The notes under the pieces are model-generated. The model saw nothing but the letters and a program-made list of their open reading frames with translations. It had not been told where the DNA came from and did no database searches. Source: Flavobacteriales bacterium (lineage in GTDB: Bacteria > Bacteroidota > Bacteroidia > Flavobacteriales_F > PHOS-HE28). Taken from it: a stretch of 64,000 bases of DNA. Positions 24,384 through 34,770 of this stretch are shown here, one piece after another. The stretch lies in NCBI GenBank assembly GCA_016705545.1, contig JADIYA010000001.1:310001-374000 (forward strand). The letters run 5' to 3'. A program made the translations under genes and the position numbers. Positions within the stretch are counted from its first letter, which is position 1; each line of letters opens with the position of its first letter.

Positions 24384-27300
24384 ATGGAACCGATGAACGC
24401 GGCGCGCAAGCTCCTGCTCGGACTGCTCCTTAGTCCGAGCCTGACGATGGGGCAATCCATCGTGGCAGCGGAGTACTTCGTGGATACCGATCCGGGCGTG
24501 GGCAACGCGATCGCCTTCAGCGTGGCTCCCGGCGACAGCACCACCACAGCACTGAACGTACCGCTGGGCGCGCTGCCCTTGGGCATGCATCGCATCGGCG
24601 TGCGGCACCGCGATGCCGATGGCCACTGGAGCCATGCGCTGGCACGTCCGGTCTATGTCCATTCGGTGAGCTTCGCGAATCCGCCGGCAGCACCGATCGC
24701 GAGCGCGGAGTACTTCGTTGATACCGACCCCGGCGTCGGCAATGGCGTGGCCTTCGCGCTCTCGCCCGGCGACAGCACCACCACCGCATTCACCATCGAT
24801 GCCAGCGCATTGACGCCCGGATTCCACCGCATTTGCGCGCGGCACAAGGATGCCGATGGGCACTGGAGCCACATCCTCAGCCAGAGCCTCTACATCTTCA
24901 GCGCCGGCTTCACCAATCCGCCAACCGGGGCAATTGCGGCGGCTGAGTACTTCGTCGATAGCGATCCCGGCGTGGGCAACGGCATCACCTTCGCCGTCAT
25001 TCCCGGCGATAGCACCACCACCAACCTGGTGGTTGATGTGAGCGCCTTGCTGCCCGGCATGCACCGGGTATGCGTGCGGCAGAAGGATGCCAATGGCAAA
25101 TGGGGCCTCGCATTCACGCGCAGCCTGTACATCTTCAATCCAGGCTTCGAGAATCCTGCCAATGCTCCCATCACAGGAGGCGAGTACTACTTCGACACGG
25201 ACCCCGGTGTGGGCAACGGCACCGCATTCGCGGTCACGCCCGGCGACAGCACCACCACCAATGCGGTGGTGGATGTGAGCCCATTGACTCCGGGCTTCCA
25301 CCTGATCGGCCTGCGCCACAAGGACGCCAACGGCCGATGGGGCCACGCGTTCACACGCAGCATCTTCATCGTCAATCCCGCATTCACCAATCCCGCAACC
25401 GGGCCGATCACAGCGGGCGAGTACTTCGTGGATACCGATCCCGGCGTGGGCAACGGCAACGCTTTCCCCGTGGGTCAAGGCGATAGCACCGCGACGGCCA
25501 CTGTGATCGACCTCAGCGCGCTGTCTGCGGGCTTCCACCGGATCGGCGTGCGCCAGAAGGACAACACCGGCAAATGGGGTCTTGCGGCGTACCAATCGGT
25601 CTACATCTTCCCTTCCGTCTTCGCGAACCCTGCCAACGCCCCTCTTGTTGCCGGCGAGTACTTCTTCGACACGGATCCAGGCAACGGCAATGCCAGCGGG
25701 TTCACGGTGACCTCTGCGGACAGCGTGGTCCATGCCCTCACGAGCATTGATCTCACCGGCTTTTCATTGGGCTTCCACTACTTCTGCGCGCGCTTCCGCG
25801 ATGCGAATGGCAAATGGGGACAAGCCCAGGCTCGTCCGGCGTTCATCTACCCGAATCCGGCTGGCGCGCTCGAGCTGGTGGTTGGCGAATACTACTTCGA
25901 CAGCGACCCCGGCCAGGGCGCAGGCATCGCGTTCGCCACAGGCGCTCCTGCTGATTCCATCGACGTGAACGTGGTGCTCGCAACGGGCGCCCTTCCGCCC
26001 GGCCAGCATCGCGTGGGCCTGCGCGTGCGCGACGGCGGAGCGCGATGGAGCCATTCCGAGACGCGCCCTTTCGAAGTGGAGGATGGCGGCTCGGCTTACC
26101 GGACGATCAACAGCGGCGACTGGTCCGACCCGGCGATCTGGGAACGGCACAACGGCGTCTCTTGGGTCGCAGCGGGTTCGCCGCCTTCGCATGTAAGCGG
26201 CACCATCACCGTGCGCAGCACGCACACCGTGAACGTGAACGCCGCAACCACCATGGATGAAGTACTCGTGGAGAGCGGCGGCGCAATCGTCGTGGCCTCC
26301 ACCGCCACCGTGATGGATGGCGTAGGCTTCGATGTGGATGTGCTGGGCAGCCTCACCATCACCACCGGCGGTCTGCTCACCGGCACGGGAACGGTGCGTA
26401 TCGTGCATCAGTTCTTCTGGACGGGCGGCGAGACCGGCGTAGGCATCACCCTCTCCATCGCTGCCACCGGCTCGGCCACCATGAACTGCGCGTGCACGCT
26501 GGTGCATGGCGGCGTGATCCAGAATGCAGGCACATGGACCGTGCTCAACGGCAACCTGCACGGCACGGGCAGTTTCAGCAACCTGGCTAGCGGTGTGATC
26601 AGCATCCAGGGCGCGCAGGACATCAACAACGCTTGGGCCGTAGCCCTCACCAACGCTGGCAGCGTGCAGGTGAACGTGGCCACCTATTACACCTTCACCA
26701 CCTCCATCTTCGTGAATCAGGGCGGAAGCGTGAGCGTTCTGACCGGCGACATCTGGGTGAATGGCTTTACGAACACCGGTAGCATCACCTGCACAGGAAG
26801 CAGCGTGGTGCGCATCGTGGGCGGCAGCTTCATCAACAATGCGGGCGGCAGCGTGAGCGGCGGCGCCATCGTAGTGGCCGGAGGCGATCTGGTGGTGAAC
26901 GCGGCGCTCAACATCCTGCAATTGTATGTGCTGAATGGCACGGTGAGCGGTGCGGGTGGCGTGTACGTGCTGGGCGGTGGCACCCTCACCTGCACCGGTG
27001 GGTCCATCAGCGCTGGCTGCGCGATCGACATCGCGGTGACGGCTACGGTCAACTTCAACGCGCCGACGGTCTTCTACAACTACGGCAGCATCAACCTCGG
27101 CGGCATTTGGAACCATGTGAGCGGAAGCCTGCACGGCAACGGCAGCGTCACGGTGCTGAGCACGGCGGTGGTGACCATCACCGGCGTGTGGGATCCATAC
27201 GACAGCTGGCAGAACGCGCTGGTGTGCCACGGGGCCATCAATGTGAATGTGCCCATCGCCTTCGCCTTCACCGGCCAGGTGGATGTGGAAGTGAGCGGCG

Positions 27301-30300
27301 TGGTGACCGTGGTGAACGGCGTGCTCTGGACCTACGGTTTCAACAATGGAGGCAGTTTGGTGTGCCTCGGCTCATCGGTGCTGCGCATCTCGGGCGGCGT
27401 CTTCGTGCATGAGGTGGGCGGCAGCACCAGTACCGCAGGCATCATCCTCGCGGGCGGAACGCTCATCGCGCAGGCCTCGCTGGACATCCTGCACCTCTGG
27501 TTGGAGGGCGGATTGCTGCAGGGTCCGCAGCCGATCAACGTGATCACGGGCGGCACCTTCACTTGGACGGGCGGCACCATCCACGCGAGTTGCGTGCTGA
27601 ACCTGGCCGTGGGCGTGGTGAGCGTGTTCAACACCACCGTGAGTGTCTACTGCTACGGTGTCATCTACAACGGTGGCACGTGGAGCTTCAACGGCGGCAA
27701 CCTGGTCGGAAACGGCGCCTTCCACAACCTGGCAACGGCCGTGTTCACGATCAACGGTGTGCTCGACATCGACCTCTCGTGGGAGCTGGTCTTCTACAAC
27801 GCGGGAATCGTCAACAAGAGCACGGCGCTGGTGTTCACGCACTACGGCGGCGCCTTCCATAACATGGCCGGCGGCGTGGTGAACGTGCTTGTGGGTGAAT
27901 ACCGCTTCAAAGGTGGCTACTACAATTACGGTATCATCGCCACCACCGGTCCGGCGCTGCTCTGCGGCTGCGGCGGCACCTTCTACAACGAGAACGGCGG
28001 CGAGGCCAGCAACGGCCGCGTGGTGATCCGCAACGCATCGCTCGTGGTGAACTGGGCCCTCGACGTGAAGCACTTCGAGCTGGAGGACGGCGCGCAGGTC
28101 TTCGGTCCGCTGGAGGTGAAGGTGATCGACGGCGGCACTTTCAAATGGATCGGCGGCACCATCGAGGCATCGGCCATCATCGACATCGCGATCAACGTGG
28201 TGACGACCTTCAATCCGGTGGCGAGCGTGTTCTGCCACGGCGTCATCCACCATCGCGGCACCTGGAACTTCAACGGCGGCGACCTGAAGGGCGACGGCAC
28301 CTTCCACAACTACCTGGGCGCTATCGTGTACATCTACGGCGTGCTCGACGTCGACCTCTCGTGGCGCCTGCTCGTGTACAACGCGGGTGAGTTCCGAAAG
28401 ATGAATGGCGGCATCTTCACCCACTACGCCACCTTCTTCCACAATCTCGCGGGCGGACTCGTTCACATCATTGATGGCGAGTACCGTTTCAAGGGCGGCT
28501 TCTACAACTACGGCAGCATCACCTACGCCGGCCTCGGCAAGCTCTGCGGCTGCGGCGGCACCTTCTACAACGAGAACGGCGGCGAGGCCAGCAACGGCCG
28601 CGTGGTGATCCGCAATGCTTCGCTCGTGGTGAACTGGGACTTCGATGTGAAGGACTTCGAACTGGAGGATGGTGCGCAGGTCTTCGGTCCATTCATGGTG
28701 AAGGTGATCAATGGCGGCACATTCAAGTGGATCGGCGGAACCATCGAGGCCTCGGCCATCGTCGACATCGCGATCAACGCGATCACCACTTTCAACCCGA
28801 CGGTGAGCGTGTTCTGTCATGGTGTGATCCACCATCGTGGCACCTGGAACTTCAACGGCGGCGACCTGAAGGGCAATGGCACCTTCCACAACTACCTGGG
28901 CGCCATCGTATACATCTACGGCGTGCTCGATGTGGACCTCTCGTGGCGCCTGCTCGTGTACAACGCGGGTGAGTTCCGAAAGATGAATGGCGGCATCTTC
29001 ACCCACTACGCCACCTTCTTCCACAACCTCGCGGGCGGACTCGTTCACATCATTGATGGCGAGTACCGTTTCAAGGGCGGCTTCTACAACTACGGCAGCA
29101 TCACCTATGCCGGCCTCGGCAAGCTCTGCGGCTGCGGCGGCACCTTCTACAACGAGAACGGCGGCGAGGCCAGCAACGGCCGGGTGGTGATCCGCAACGC
29201 AGCGCTCGTGGTGAACTGGGACTTCGATGTGAAGCACCTCGAGCTGGAGGATGGCGCGCAGGTCTTCGGTCCGTTCACCATGAAGGTGATCGATGGCGGC
29301 ACCTTCAAGTGGATCGGGGGAACCATCGAGGCCTCGGCCATCATCGACATTGCGATCAACGTGATCACCACCTTCAACCCGACGGTGAGCGTGTTCTGTC
29401 ATGGTGTGATCCACCATCGCGGCACATGGAACTTCGAGGGCGGCAAGCTCTGGGGCAACGGCTTGTTCAACAACTTGAGCGCCGGCTTGATCCTGATCAC
29501 CGGTACATCAGACCCAGCAGACTCGTGGCGCATTGCGTTGAACAATGCGGGCATCTACCGCATGAACTGCGGCTGCGCCTTCCGCCATTGGGGTGGAGCA
29601 TTCACGAACCTCACGGGCGGCAAGCTCGAAGTGCTGCAAGGGACGCTGCTGCTCGATGGCGTCTTCGTAGGCGATCAGTACGGCGAGATCCTCGTCTCAC
29701 TGGGTGCTACCTTGAACTTGAGTGTCGGCGTGGATTGGCGCGGCACGAAGGCGATCTGCCACGGCCTGCTGCAATGCCCCGACTTCCGCTTCAAGGGATC
29801 CGTGGCGCAGGAGATGGGCGGTGACGGCACCTTCACGCACATACGCATCGAAAATGCCGCGGGCGTGGACCTCAGCGGACATGTGAAGGTGAGCGTCACC
29901 ATCATCCTCGTGAACGGCTTCGTGCGCTGCGGCGACTACAGCATCACGCTTGAGAATCCGTTGATTACTGCTCTCGTGGGGGGCAGCGCATCAAGCCGAT
30001 TCGTATGCGACGGCCTGGGCAGTTTCCGCCGCGCGGTGAATGGAGCGGGCTGCTTCTATCCAATTGGCACAACAACGAAGTACTGTCCGATCACGCTGAG
30101 CCTCACCGGCGGCCCACAGGACGTCTGCGGCGTGCGCGTGCGGCCCACGGTGAACACCTCGTATGGCGCCATTGGCGTGGAGACTGGCACCACCGTTTCG
30201 AACAATGTGGTGGGCTGCACTTGGGTGCTCGATGAGGCTACGCCGGGCGGTAACACCTTCGACGCGATCGTTCAATGGGAGGGCTCGCATGAGCTGTCCG

Positions 30301-31959
30301 GTTTCACACGCCCCAACTGCACCGTAGCGTACTACACCATCGGCGGATGGGCGACTGGCATTTACGGTCCAGCCAGCGGCACCGATCCGTACACGCGCAT
30401 CATCATCGGCCTTTCCAATCCGCGCGAGATCTGTGTGGCGGACCCCAGTGCCGATCTCGGTGGCGACGTAGTGGATTGCCTCGGCGTGACCGGTGGAAGC
30501 GCATTGCCCGGAACGCCTTGTGACGACAACGACAACGGCACCACTGCTGATACATGGACGGCGAATTGCGATTGCGAGGGCACACCGATCCCGACCTGCA
30601 CCGCTGACCTGGATTTCGTGTACCAGGCCGACGGCAACGACGACCTCACGTGGCAGATCTTCGAGCAAGGCACCATCAATCTGGTGCAGAGCGGCGGCGG
30701 CGCCTTGATCGGCAACGGCTCCGAAGCCACCTGCCTGCCCGATGGCTGCTTCTACCTCGTGGTCACTGACGGTGGCGGCGACGGCATCGTGAACGGCGGC
30801 TATCTGTTGAAGATCAACAGCAGCGTGCGCTTGATCGATAACCTCTACGGCACCTTCGGTGAAGGCGGCTTCACCAGCGGAAGCACCAGCCAGATCGCTG
30901 CCAACGAAGGCTTCTGCCTGCCCGTGGGCACCGACCGCCTGATCTACACCAGCTGCGACAAGCGTGACTGGAAGATCAGCCCCTGCGGCGGTGAATTCGT
31001 GGTGGCCAATGCCAACCAGGACGTGAGCGATGAGTACGGCGTGAACAACGCCAACAGCGGCTACCAGATGTGGTGGTACACGACCCAATGGCGGCTACAG
31101 CTTCAAGCGCTTCCAGAGCCACAACACGAGCAACGGACTGCCTGCCAGCGCAACCCGCGCGGCCCACTTCCAGCTCAACGCATGGCTCGGCAATCAGCTC
31201 ACCGAGGGCGGCTTCTACAACGTGAAGGTGCGCGGCCGCATCAATGGCAACTACAACAACTGGGGCCCTGCCTGCCGCCTGGTGGTGAACAGCGCTGAGG
31301 CCCAGTGCCCCCGCACCAAGCTCATGGACCTGCCCGGCAACCAATACCTGAGCTGCGGACAGAGCCGTGCGATCGGCGCCAGCATCTACGTGCACGCCAA
31401 GCCGGTGCGCCGCATGAACAACAACTGCAACTGGGTGAATGCGAACCGCTACCAGTTCCGCTTCCGCATCCCATCGGAGAACATCACCATCGTGAAGACC
31501 AGCGCCACCGGACAGTACTGGGTGAACACCAACAGCCTGGCCTGCAACAAGACCTACGAAGTGGATGTGCGCGCGAGCTTCAACAATGGCTCCACTTGGT
31601 GCCACAGCAGCGATCCCTACGGCGATGTGTGCCTGCTCACCACCACGTGCAGCTTCGGTATGGCGGAAGAGGGCAGCAGCACAACGGCTAACGAGGCCCG
31701 CGTGGCGATGTATCCGAACCCCAACAACGGCGACCAGCTCTTCGTGAGCCTGAGCAACGTGGAGGAGGGTGTTGAGTCGATCAACGTGGACATCTACGAC
31801 AGCTTCGGCAAGCGCGTGGCCCAGCGCACCATAAGGGTGCAGGACGGCTTCGTGAACACCACCATCGCCCTGAACGGGGAACTGGCCAACGGCATGTACT
31901 TGGTGAGCATCGCGGCCGGCAGCGCGATCCACACCGAGCGGCTGGTGATCCAGAAGTAA
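24384..31959 (+). CDS. Giant secreted repeat/beta-solenoid protein, interrupted by a one-base frameshift
   Basis: A signal peptide (KLLLGLLLSPSLTMGQS) is followed by seven 79-residue repeats (AEYFVDTDPGVGNG, GFHRIGVRxKDANGKWG). A linker domain (INSGDWSDPAIWERHNG) leads to six ~191-194-residue beta-solenoid units, a shorter region, and a C-terminal cassette starting at 30597 (TADLDFVYQADGNDDLTW) that ends in a T9SS sorting domain (MYPNPNNGDQLFVSLS ... HTERLVIQK). The first frame reaches a stop at 31298, but the cassette continues in another frame to 31959. Comparison with the intact copy at 33333-34697 shows one extra G at 31082 (TACACGACCC against TACACACCC). Without it the protein would be ~2525 residues. 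It is probably a surface adhesin or matrix protein; no enzyme motif was seen. Whether the frameshift is real is unresolved. Confidence 0.75.
24471..26075 (+). repeat. Seven tandem ~237-base coding repeats
   Basis: The EYFVDTDPG motif starts at 24471, 24708, 24945, 25182, 25419, 25656 and 25887. The spacing is exactly 237 bases (79 codons) five times and then 231. Each unit also carries GDSTTT, PGFHRIG(V/L)R and DANGKWG. A diverged three-unit version occurs in the protein at 52849-53814. Confidence 0.85.
26412..29450 (+). repeat. Six tandem beta-solenoid coding units, the last three nearly identical (582 bases)
   Basis: The FxWxGGTI motif recurs at about 26412, 26985, 27558, 28140, 28722 and 29304. 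The last three intervals are exactly 582 bases (194 codons). The units beginning 28140 and 28722 are almost the same DNA; for example, 28361-28618 and 28943-29200 differ at only a few positions. The first three units are much more diverged. Confidence 0.85.
30597..31959 (+). repeat. C-terminal cassette, copy 1 of 3 (~1.36 kb)
   Basis: DNA almost identical to 33333-34697 from the DLDFVYQADG motif to the stop codon. It contains the DGCFYLVVTDGGGDGIVNGG segment, a cysteine-rich central domain and the T9SS sorting domain. This copy has one extra codon near 30943 and one extra base at 31082. A third copy begins at 63894 and runs off the window. Confidence 0.9.
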
Positions 31960-32086
31960 CCAGGACTCCAATAGGCCTTGAAGAACAGCCCTGGCGAATG
32001 CCTGGGGCGCTCATCCTCTGTCGAGCCTGGGCAGGCGGCTCACGCTAAGTATCGGCAATGGTCATTGAATCCGGGGTACGAACGCT

Positions 32087-32094
32087 TTAGTTTG
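32087..32094 (+). promoter_or_regulatory. Bacteroidota-type -7 box (leaderless-like)
   Basis: TTAGTTTG matches TAnnTTTG at five of six positions and ends 5 bases before the ATG at 32100. Confidence 0.35.
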
Positions 32095-32099
32095 CGCGC

Positions 32100-34697
32100 A
32101 TGACACAGATTCCATTTCGTCCAGTTGCACTGCTCACGGCCTGCCATCTGCTCAATCTGATCGGCCTGGCTCAAGTGGTTCCGCCGGTGAGTGGTCCGGG
32201 CCTGGCGTTGGCCTTCAACGGCGGGATGCAGCATGCAAGCACACTGTCCAACCCGATCACGATCGGACCGGCGATCACCATCGAAGCATGGATTCATGCC
32301 AGCGCCTTCAACTACGGCGAGGTCTACGCCCTCTGCGACGACCCGAACAGCGCATGCACTGGAGTGGATTACAAGGTCGTGGACCTTCGGGTGAATCCCT
32401 CCGGCCAGATCGAGATCGGGCTCTCGCCCACGACATGGGCAAGCCGTCGCATCTACCTAGTGAGCGCCACTTCGATCAGCCTGAATACATGGACCCATGT
32501 GGCAGGCACCATGGACCTCGGGACCAATACCGGCGCCATTTACATCAATGGCATCGAGGTAGCAATCAACAACTACAGCCTTGGGAGCGGAACAGGAACC
32601 TTCAGCGGCAGCCCGGCCATAGGCGCTCTGCAGGTCAGCGGCGCCACCACAGGCATCCAGTACCCGTTCACCGGACGAATCGATGAGCTTCGCGTGTGGA
32701 ACGCTGCGCTCCCCTTGGCCGCAATCCGCGATTTCATGTGCCGCAGCAATCTCACCGGCCATCCGTACCTGGCGAACCTGCAGGCACTTTACCATGTCGA
32801 TGAGCCAGGACCCAGCACTCCCACCGTGTGGGATCACATCGGCGACCACCACGCCACACTCACCAACGTGAGCGTGGCTAGCGCTTATGTGCCGAGCGAT
32901 GCTGCCTTGGGCGACATGAGCGTCCACACCTACTCAAGCCCGAATCTTTCACTGACGACGCCGACCGAAGGCTTTTCTATCAGTGCTGGCGATGCTTCAG
33001 GCAAACACATCTACCATGTGGCACCACCGGGCGCCAATGTCGATGGCACACTGCCAACAGGGCTCGAGGCGGCGGGTGGCGGCTGCTTCGGCGTGTTTCT
33101 GGCCCAGACCACGCCACTTTTCTACTTGGTCAATTACAGCTATTCGGGGAACCCGGAACTTGACGGCACTGCGGCTGAACCCAGCGCGGTTCTGCTGCGC
33201 CGCGATGGACCTACTGCCACGCCTTGGACCCAGCATGCGCCGCAGTGGCTCAATCAAGCGGTGAATGTGATCGACTTGCAGGGCACATGGCAACGACATG
33301 CGCAATGGGCCGGGGCTTACAGTCCGCCCCCCTGCACCACGGACCTGGACTTCGTGTACCAGGCCGACGGCGTGGATAACCTCACCTGGGCCATCTACCA
33401 AGAGACCACCAACATCCTGGTTCAGAGCGGCGGCGGCGCCTTGATCGGTAACGGAAGCGAGGCTACCTGCCTGCCCGACGGCTGCTTCTACCTCGTGGTC
33501 ACTGACGGTGGCGGCGACGGCATCGTGAACGGCGGCTACCTGTTGAAGATCAACAGCAGCGTGCGCTTGATCGATAACCTCTACGGCACCTTCGGCGAAG
33601 GCGGCTTCACCAGCGGAATCAACAGCCAGATCGCGAACAACGAAGGCTTCTGCCTGCCCGTGAGCACTGACCGCCTCTACACCAGCTGCGACAAGCGTGA
33701 CTGGAAGATCAGCCCCTGCGGCGGTGAATTCGTGGTGGCCAATGCCAACCAGGACGTGAGCGATGAGTACGGCGTGAACAACGCCAACAGCGGCTACCAG
33801 ATGTGGTGGTACACACCCAATGGCGGCTACAGCTTCAAGCGCTTCCAGAGCCACAACACGAGCAACGGACTGCCTGCCAGCGCAACCCGCGCGGCCCACT
33901 TCCAGCTCAACGCATGGCTCGGCAATCAGCTCACCGAGGGCGGCTTCTACAACGTGAAGGTGCGCGGCCGCATCAATGGCAACTACAACAACTGGGGGCC
34001 TGCCTGCCGCTTGGTAGTGAACAGCACGGAGGCGCAGTGCCCCCGCACCAAGCTCCAGGACCAGCCTAACAACCCCTACCTGAGCTGCGGACAGAGCCGC
34101 ACCATCGGCACCAATGTGTATGTGCACGCCCGCACGGTGCGCCGCATGAACGCCAACTGCAACTGGGTGAATGCGAACCGCTACCAGTTCCGTTTCCGCA
34201 TCCCGGCTGAGTTCGTCACCATCGTGAAGACCAGCGCCACGGGTAAGTACTGGGTGAACACCAACGGTCTCACCTGCGGCAAGACCTACGAAGTGGATGT
34301 GCGCGCGAGCTTCAACAATGGCTCCATTTGGTGCCACAGCAGCGATCCCTATGGCGATGTGTGCCTGCTCACCACCACGTGCAGCTTCGGCATGGCTGAG
34401 GAGAGCTCTTCAAGCGCAGCCGGTCAGTCCGAGCGGAGCGTGGCGATGTACCCGAACCCCAACAACGGCGACCAGCTCTTCGTGAGCCTGAGCAATGTGG
34501 AGAAGGGTGTCGAGTCCATCAATGTGGACATCTACGACAGCTTCGGCAAGCGCGTGGCCCAGCGCACCCTCGGGGTGCAGGACGGCTTCGTGAACACCAC
34601 CATCGCCCTGAACGGGGAACTGGCCAACGGCATGTACCTGGTGAGCATCGCGGCCGGCAGCGCGATCCACACCGAGCGGCTGGTGATACAGAAGTAG
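32100..34697 (+). CDS. LamG-domain secreted protein with shared T9SS C-terminal cassette
   Basis: An 865-residue protein. After the signal peptide (to about LNLIGLAQ) comes a laminin-G/concanavalin-like jelly roll at ~30-230 (GPALALAF-type start, ITIEAWIHASAFNYGE, NTWTHVAGTMDLGTNTGAIY, FTGRIDELRVWNAAL). This is the usual LamG order, and it binds sugars or proteins. A middle region (~260-410) of unknown fold follows. From residue ~412 the shared cassette begins (CTTDLDFVYQADGVDNLTW), with many cysteines, several RxxxNCNWVNANRYQFRF-type segments, and the T9SS domain MYPNPNNGDQLFVSLS. This copy of the cassette is intact and serves as the reference for the frameshift in the upstream gene. It should be secreted to the cell surface. 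Confidence 0.8.
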   Translation: MTQIPFRPVALLTACHLLNLIGLAQVVPPVSGPGLALAFNGGMQHASTLSNPITIGPAITIEAWIHASAFNYGEVYALCDDPNSACTGVDYKVVDLRVNPSGQIEIGLSPTTWASRRIYLVSATSISLNTWTHVAGTMDLGTNTGAIYINGIEVAINNYSLGSGTGTFSGSPAIGALQVSGATTGIQYPFTGRIDELRVWNAALPLAAIRDFMCRSNLTGHPYLANLQALYHVDEPGPSTPTVWDHIGDHHATLTNVSVASAYVPSDAALGDMSVHTYSSPNLSLTTPTEGFSISAGDASGKHIYHVAPPGANVDGTLPTGLEAAGGGCFGVFLAQTTPLFYLVNYSYSGNPELDGTAAEPSAVLLRRDGPTATPWTQHAPQWLNQAVNVIDLQGTWQRHAQWAGAYSPPPCTTDLDFVYQADGVDNLTWAIYQETTNILVQSGGGALIGNGSEATCLPDGCFYLVVTDGGGDGIVNGGYLLKINSSVRLIDNLYGTFGEGGFTSGINSQIANNEGFCLPVSTDRLYTSCDKRDWKISPCGGEFVVANANQDVSDEYGVNNANSGYQMWWYTPNGGYSFKRFQSHNTSNGLPASATRAAHFQLNAWLGNQLTEGGFYNVKVRGRINGNYNNWGPACRLVVNSTEAQCPRTKLQDQPNNPYLSCGQSRTIGTNVYVHARTVRRMNANCNWVNANRYQFRFRIPAEFVTIVKTSATGKYWVNTNGLTCGKTYEVDVRASFNNGSIWCHSSDPYGDVCLLTTTCSFGMAEESSSSAAGQSERSVAMYPNPNNGDQLFVSLSNVEKGVESINVDIYDSFGKRVAQRTLGVQDGFVNTTIALNGELANGMYLVSIAAGSAIHTERLVIQK
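33333..34697 (+). repeat. C-terminal cassette, copy 2 of 3 (~1.36 kb)
   Basis: Intact copy matching 30597-31959 and the start of the copy at 63894. Identity is highest in 33440-34020 and at the 3' end, and lower in a block near 34040-34290. Confidence 0.9.
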
Positions 34698-34720
34698 GCG
34701 CGAGCGAGACGCATTGCTTA

Positions 34721-34770
34721 GAGGCCCCGGTCATCCCGCAATGCAGCGGGAGGCCGGGGCCTCTTGCGTT
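34721..34770. terminator. Strong bidirectional terminator between convergent genes
   Basis: GAGGCCCCGG at 34721-34730 pairs perfectly with CCGGGGCCTC at 34754-34763. An inner TCCCGC/GCGGGA stem (34734-34739 with 34746-34751) continues the hairpin. It lies between the stop codons of the LamG protein and the convergent CHAT gene, and could end both transcripts. Confidence 0.75.

Noticed and set aside
21931..27850. Many GTTCAC occurrences inside coding regions (e.g. near 21931, 27741, 27833)
   Set aside because: They encode Val/Phe-Thr in reading frame and lack a CGAT partner at the right distance.
27372..29417. 681-residue minus-strand frame antisense to the beta-solenoid repeats
   Set aside because: Its repeats are simply the complement of the solenoid repeats; the composition is shadow-like (VVEGA, VDHL).
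31960..32060. Partial dyad AGCCCTGGCGAATGCCTGGGGCGCT after the cassette gene as a terminator
   Set aside because: Pairing is interrupted and there is no T-run; too weak to call.
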